DNA of 9,612 nt, taken from contig CALDSN010000003.1 of NCBI GenBank assembly GCA_937924555.1, forward strand, positions 1 to 9,612, read 5' to 3'. Position 1 is the first letter of the stretch, and the number at the start of each line of letters is the position of its first letter. Origin of the DNA: an uncultured bacterium. GTDB lineage: Bacteria; Cloacimonadota; Cloacimonadia; Cloacimonadales; Cloacimonadaceae. Shown here one piece after another: positions 6,159-9,612 of this stretch. Under the pieces are notes generated by a model. That model did not search any database. It was given only the letters and a program-made list of their open reading frames with translations, and was not told the DNA's origin. The position numbers and the translations under genes are program-made.

Positions 6159-8367
6159 ACAGAGATAATCCATGCCACCAAGCATGGTGAAGGTCTTTTA
6201 TACCGATGTTAATGGCATCGTTAACGCAGAACTCTTGATTATCACTAACTTCACCTAAATCGTGGTATGCAATGCCGAGATCCCGAGAGAGCTCTTTAAT
6301 AAAGTGACAATCCGCTTCCGCAGCACTTACCAGAATGCGTCCTGCTGCTTCGCCGAAGTAAACATGAGAAGCTTTGCCTGGCAAGGAGAAGCTTAGCTTT
6401 GCACCCAAAAGCCCGTTAGGGACAAAACAACACTCTGCTATACTATAAAGCAATCCGCCATCGGATACATCATGAGCACTATGCACAAGCTGTTTATCAA
6501 TCAAGCTTAGAATTAGACGCTGAAGTCTGCGCTCCATGTCCAAATCCACCTGAGGCGGATATCCTGCCACTTTTTGATGAATTAGTTTCAGATACTCAGA
6601 GCCACCTATCCCACTTTCCAGCGTACCAAGCAGGATTATTCTATCACCTGCACGCTTGAAGTATTGGGTTGTTGCCTTACGGTAATCCTCCATCAAGCCA
6701 AGCATTCCAATAACTGGGGTTGGATATATTGCCCCATCAGGATTCTCGTTATAGAATGACACATTACCTCCCGTTACGGGAGTATCAAAAGCCCTGCAAG
6801 CGTCACCCATTCCCTTTATTGCCTCGGAAAAGAAGTAATAAGCTTCAGGTTTGTAGGGATTACCAAAGTTCAGGCAATTGGTAATCGCTACTGGTTTTGC
6901 ACCGCTGCAAGCTACATTGCGGGCAGATTCAGCTACTGCTGCCATGGTGCCCATATAGGGGTCAAGAGCGCAGTGTCTGCCATTGCAGTCCGTTGCCACA
7001 GCGATGGCTTTATCTGTACCGTGGATGCGTACTACTGCCGCATCAGAGCCGGGTTCCACCACACTGCCTATCTGCACCATGTGGTCATATTGGCGATATA
7101 CTCTATGTTTGCTTGCAAGATTGGCAGAGCCTGCAAGCTGCAGTAAAACATCTGAATAGCTGCTTGGTTCAGGTATGTTGTCCGTGGGAAATGCTAATAG
7201 AGCATCCAGTTCTGCCGGACGTACGCTCTCTCTCCGATAAACGGGTGCAGAACCACCAAGCACCAAGGTTTCTGCCGGAATCTCAGCAACCATCTGAGAC
7301 CCGTAATACACGCGTAATAGCTTATCGTCGGTAACCTTGCCTATCTCCACCGCATCAAGTTCCCACTTGGCAAAGATGTCTTTTACTCGTTCCACATTAT
7401 GCGGCTCCACAATCACCAGCATTCGTTCCTGGGATTCTGACAGCATAATCTCATAGGGACTCATCCCGGTTTCACGCTGAGGTACGAGGGCTACATCAAT
7501 CTCGATACCCACCTCACCTTTACCTGCCATTTCGGAACTGGAGCAAGTAAGCCCCGCAGCACCCATATCCTGAATACCAACCACCAAACCTGCATGAATC
7601 ACCTCAAGGGTTGCCTCCAGAAGCAGTTTCTCAAGAAACGGGTCTCCTACCTGTACTGCGGTACGCTTCTCTTCAGATTCTTCACTTAGCTCGATTGAGG
7701 CAAAGGTAGCTCCGTGGATACCATCCCTACCTGTCTTAGCTCCCACAATAATCACGGCATTCCCCGGTCCTGAAGCCGCAGATTTCGCCATCTGTCCATG
7801 CTCCAATACTCCAACTGCCATGGCATTTACAAGAGGGTTACCCTCGTAGCTATCTTCGAAGTATATCTCTCCACCAACAGTGGGCACCCCAAAACAGTTC
7901 CCGTAATCTGCAATTCCATGCACAACTTCGCTTATTAAATGGCGTACTTTGGGGTTATCGGGATTCCCGAACCTGAGGGAGTTCAGGGCAGCGATGGGAC
8001 GAGCTCCCATCGTAAATATATCTCTAAGGATACCTCCAACACCCGTAGCAGCACCATGATATGGCTCCACCGCGGAGGGATGGTTGTGGCTTTCGATCTT
8101 GAAGGATATTGCCAAGCCATCACCTATATCCACCACACCTGCATTCTCTTCACCGGCTTTGGTAAGCATTGCTGCACCTTCTTTGGGCAATGTCTTCAGC
8201 AGTAATACAGAGTTCTTATAACTGGCATGCTCGCTCCACATAACGCTGAAGATACCAAGCTCAACAATGCTGGGTTCACGCTTTAAAATGCTCAGTATCT
8301 TTTGATACTCTTCCTGGCTTATCCCATGTTCTGCTATCACTGCTGGGGTGATATTGACATCCTTCAT
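6157..8367 (-). CDS. purL: Phosphoribosylformylglycinamidine synthase subunit PurL (small form)
   Basis: This is the synthetase subunit of the fourth step of de novo purine synthesis, an ATP-dependent conversion of FGAR to FGAM. Its 736 residues match the short bacterial form that works with separate PurQ and PurS, neither of which is in the window. Family signatures run along the whole length: E-L-G-I-F-S-V-M-W-S-E-H (36-47), I-E-S-H-N-H-P-S-A-V-E-P (91-102), G-A-K-T-G-R-D-G-I-H-G-A-T-F-A-S, A-V-Q-V-G-D-P-F, V-G-I-Q-D-M-G-A-A-G-L-T, M-L-S-E-S-Q-E-R-M, P-G-S-D-A-A-V-V-R, C-L-N-F-G-N-P, G-G-N-V-S-F-Y-N-E and A-H-D-V-S-D-G-G-L. One oddity is S-E-H-A-S-Y-K, where the family usually has S-E-H-C-S-Y-K; the conserved His47 remains. 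The ATG overlaps the upstream stop as ATGA, and AAGGA lies 9 nt before it inside the upstream gene, so the two genes are translationally coupled. Confidence 0.98.
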   Translation of the reverse strand: MKDVNITPAVIAEHGISQEEYQKILSILKREPSIVELGIFSVMWSEHASYKNSVLLLKTLPKEGAAMLTKAGEENAGVVDIGDGLAISFKIESHNHPSAVEPYHGAATGVGGILRDIFTMGARPIAALNSLRFGNPDNPKVRHLISEVVHGIADYGNCFGVPTVGGEIYFEDSYEGNPLVNAMAVGVLEHGQMAKSAASGPGNAVIIVGAKTGRDGIHGATFASIELSEESEEKRTAVQVGDPFLEKLLLEATLEVIHAGLVVGIQDMGAAGLTCSSSEMAGKGEVGIEIDVALVPQRETGMSPYEIMLSESQERMLVIVEPHNVERVKDIFAKWELDAVEIGKVTDDKLLRVYYGSQMVAEIPAETLVLGGSAPVYRRESVRPAELDALLAFPTDNIPEPSSYSDVLLQLAGSANLASKHRVYRQYDHMVQIGSVVEPGSDAAVVRIHGTDKAIAVATDCNGRHCALDPYMGTMAAVAESARNVACSGAKPVAITNCLNFGNPYKPEAYYFFSEAIKGMGDACRAFDTPVTGGNVSFYNENPDGAIYPTPVIGMLGLMEDYRKATTQYFKRAGDRIILLGTLESGIGGSEYLKLIHQKVAGYPPQVDLDMERRLQRLILSLIDKQLVHSAHDVSDGGLLYSIAECCFVPNGLLGAKLSFSLPGKASHVYFGEAAGRILVSAAEADCHFIKELSRDLGIAYHDLGEVSDNQEFCVNDAINIGIKDLHHAWWHGLSL

Positions 8368-9488
8368 TTACTTGTATCCTTTAATGTTAGCTGGTTATTC
8401 TTTATCTTTTCCATTAATCTTTGAAGCCTATCTTCAATTATTACGAAGGTCTTACGATAGCTTTCCAGGTCACTCCCATAGGGGTCTTTGATATCACCAC
8501 TTTCACCCACTATCTCGTTCAAAGTTAATATCTTATGCGCAGTGTTTGGATTCTGTTCGCGAAGCCAATCTCGTTGCCTCTCTTCCATGGTAAGTACCAG
8601 CCAACTGGCTGCTATCATCTGAGGGGTAGCTTGCTTGGACACATGTTCCTGAGCTTCGCTTATACCACGCTCCACCAGTAGCTGCATTGAGCTGAGGGAG
8701 ATGTTGTGTCCTCCCTCAATCAGCCCGCATGAGTCGGTTGCCAAGGGCATCTCATCATGAAGAATCATTGTTCTGAAAAGCTTTTCGGCGATGGGACTGC
8801 GACAGATATTGGCAGTACACACGAACATCACCAAGGGTAGTTTAAATGACTTTTTAATTTCATAGAAGGGTATAGAGCCCTCACGCAGACACTTAAGCTC
8901 GTCAGTTGAACTGGTGCTCTTGGCTTCGCCGGTGCGAACATACTCCACAATGGTGGAATACTGAGTTCCGCTTCTAATCTCTTTAGACGCGGGAGTTAAA
9001 GCAAAGTCGAACCATGAAGTATAGTTGCGCTCTATCCGTCCCAAATCCTCTTCCGGAGGTAAACCTGAGACATTTATGCTGGTGCTGATCAATGGCTCAC
9101 CAAGCAATCCGATGAAGTCTCTAAGCAGCGGGTCCGTTGGCACACGAAAAGCCACCTTACCGTCCAGAGCAATATCCCGGTATTGGGGATCGTCATAGGC
9201 AAAAACAACAGTCAAATTCCCAGGCCAATACTGCTCCATCAATGGTTTCAGAGCCGGAGGTATCTTGCTCTGATCAAGCACACTAATGTCACTTATCAGA
9301 GCTATGTAGCTATGTTTGTCGGGACGCTGCTTCAGTTTGTTTATCTTTGCTATTGCTATTTGAGAAGAAAGTCTGCATCCTATTCCCCACATAGAGCCTG
9401 TCCAATGTAATATGGTGGCATCGTTCAAGGGAAGCTTGGCTATCGTTTTCTCCAGTTTTGCGTGGCTTGGGTCTCGCAGTATCTGCAC
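8364..9488 (-). CDS. YrdC/Sua5-domain protein fused to a low-molecular-weight phosphatase domain
   Basis: This encodes 374 residues with two domains. Residues about 1-210 are YrdC/Sua5-like, the family that makes threonylcarbamoyl-AMP for tRNA t6A37. Visible signatures are K53-Q-R-P-D-K, W-P-G-N-L-T-V-V-F, V-A-F-R-V-P-T-D-P, S-T-S-I-N-V-S-G (135-142), Y-S-T-I-V and C-L-R-E-G-S-I. The usual P-T-[DE]-x-x-[YF]-G-[LV]-G has become W-T-G-S-M-W-G-I-G-C (29-38), keeping only the Thr and glycines. Residues about 218-370 are a low-molecular-weight protein phosphatase. The P-loop is C224-T-A-N-I-C-R230-S with its Cys nucleophile, and the general acid is in D335-P-Y. The P-loop Ile, where the YwlE arginine phosphatase has Thr, favours phosphotyrosine or another substrate over phosphoarginine. 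The start is GTG, chosen for AAGGAG 6 nt upstream and the lack of other starts. No frameshift separates the domains. Substrates are unproven. Confidence 0.9.
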   Translation of the reverse strand: MQILRDPSHAKLEKTIAKLPLNDATILHWTGSMWGIGCRLSSQIAIAKINKLKQRPDKHSYIALISDISVLDQSKIPPALKPLMEQYWPGNLTVVFAYDDPQYRDIALDGKVAFRVPTDPLLRDFIGLLGEPLISTSINVSGLPPEEDLGRIERNYTSWFDFALTPASKEIRSGTQYSTIVEYVRTGEAKSTSSTDELKCLREGSIPFYEIKKSFKLPLVMFVCTANICRSPIAEKLFRTMILHDEMPLATDSCGLIEGGHNISLSSMQLLVERGISEAQEHVSKQATPQMIAASWLVLTMEERQRDWLREQNPNTAHKILTLNEIVGESGDIKDPYGSDLESYRKTFVIIEDRLQRLMEKIKNNQLTLKDTSK

Positions 9489-9494
9489 TTGTTT

Positions 9495-9501
9495 CTCCTT
9501 A
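9495..9501 (-). promoter_or_regulatory. Shine-Dalgarno (TAAGGAG) overlapping the upstream stop, selecting a GTG start
   Basis: The - strand reads TAAGGAG-AAACAA-GTG. The TAA of the LytM-like gene forms the beginning of a near-perfect Shine-Dalgarno set 6 nt before the GTG at 9488. It supports both the GTG start and coupling of the two genes. Confidence 0.7.
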
Positions 9502-9612
9502 CTCTATGTAGGGTACAGGGTTTATCGCTTTGCCGTCTTTACGCAGTTCAAAGTGTAAGGAAGCTTGAGATGCCGAACCAGTCATACCGCTTCGGGCGAT
9601 GGTTGGACGTCG
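9499..9612 (-). CDS. C-terminal end of a degenerate LytM/M23-like protein (window-edge partial)
   Basis: Only the last 37 codons are present; the gene continues past the right edge. The translation includes A-R-S-G-M-T-G-S-A-S and S-L-H-F-E-L-R-K-D-G-K-A-I-N-P-V-P-Y-I-E. This is the end of an M23/LytM domain, normally G-x-T-G-x-S-T-G-P-H-L-H-F-E-x-R ending N-P-x-x-Y-L. The first His of the H-x-H motif is Ser here, while the second (zinc ligand) His is kept. E. coli NlpD has a comparable loss, so a non-hydrolytic amidase activator of the NlpD/EnvC kind is a reasonable guess. An active peptidase cannot be excluded without the rest of the protein. It heads the visible part of the operon, with its stop 10 nt before the GTG of the YrdC fusion. 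Confidence 0.78.
   Translation of the reverse strand, partial: RRPTIARSGMTGSASQASLHFELRKDGKAINPVPYIE

Noticed and set aside
6147..6185. Longer LiaF-like protein starting at the ATG at 6185 inside purL
   Set aside because: The extra 13 residues (including E-E-E-E) are the purL 3' end and the Shine-Dalgarno read in another frame; the ATG at 6146 has the strong GGAGGAGG.
6897..7334. Open frame opposite purL, 145 codons
   Set aside because: It is a shadow of conserved PurL codons; its composition (many Cys, His and Gln) is typical of antisense frames.
8364..9488. Arsenate reductase (ArsC, LMW type) assignment for the phosphatase half
   Set aside because: No ars genes or arsenical regulator are near, and the fusion to YrdC with the D-P-Y acid fits the phosphatase family better; only the fold is shared.

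Overview
The window reads as an ordinary chromosomal stretch of a diderm (outer-membrane-bearing) bacterium with moderate G+C by eye. The outer membrane is inferred from a patatin–POTRA–β-barrel protein of the PlpD type. The mix of genes, with a secreted tandem OB-fold protein carrying a W-G-x-I-K tail, makes me think of Candidatus Cloacimonadota or another FCB-group lineage. That is an impression with low confidence; no rRNA or other decisive marker is present. There are no mobile elements, tRNAs, rRNAs or CRISPR arrays. Gene density is high and nearly every base outside one 283-bp gap is coding.

Layout. On the + strand, the 3' seven-eighths of glmS (hexosamine synthesis; its N-terminus lies before the window) is followed after 5 nt by a small cysteine-rich DUF3795-type gene with a TTG start. 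Both end at a strong hairpin terminator near 1915-1944. On the - strand, converging on the same terminator, is a two-gene unit: a secreted protein with two OB-fold-like domains, then a 124-residue membrane-anchored protein of unknown function. A recognisable sigma-70-like promoter lies just upstream of this unit. The 283-bp gap behind it (3067-3349) carries an array of 11-bp units, three forward and two inverted.

Further right, also on the - strand, is a tightly packed run that enters from beyond the right edge. In transcription order it holds: the tail of a degenerate LytM/M23-like protein; a YrdC/Sua5 domain fused to a low-molecular-weight phosphatase domain (GTG start, Shine-Dalgarno overlapping the previous stop); purL (start overlapping the previous stop as ATGA); a two-TM LiaF-like protein (Shine-Dalgarno overlapping the purL stop); and the patatin/outer-membrane protein 22 nt later. 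Spacing and overlaps argue for one operon.

Together, the genes mix central metabolism feeding the envelope (glmS makes glucosamine-6-phosphate for peptidoglycan and LPS; purL is in purine synthesis) with envelope proteins (LytM-like, LiaF-like, patatin-barrel) and a tRNA-modification/phosphatase fusion. No clear new defence or mobile system is visible. The most unusual items are the YrdC–phosphatase fusion with an altered nucleotide-site motif, and the 11-bp repeat array.
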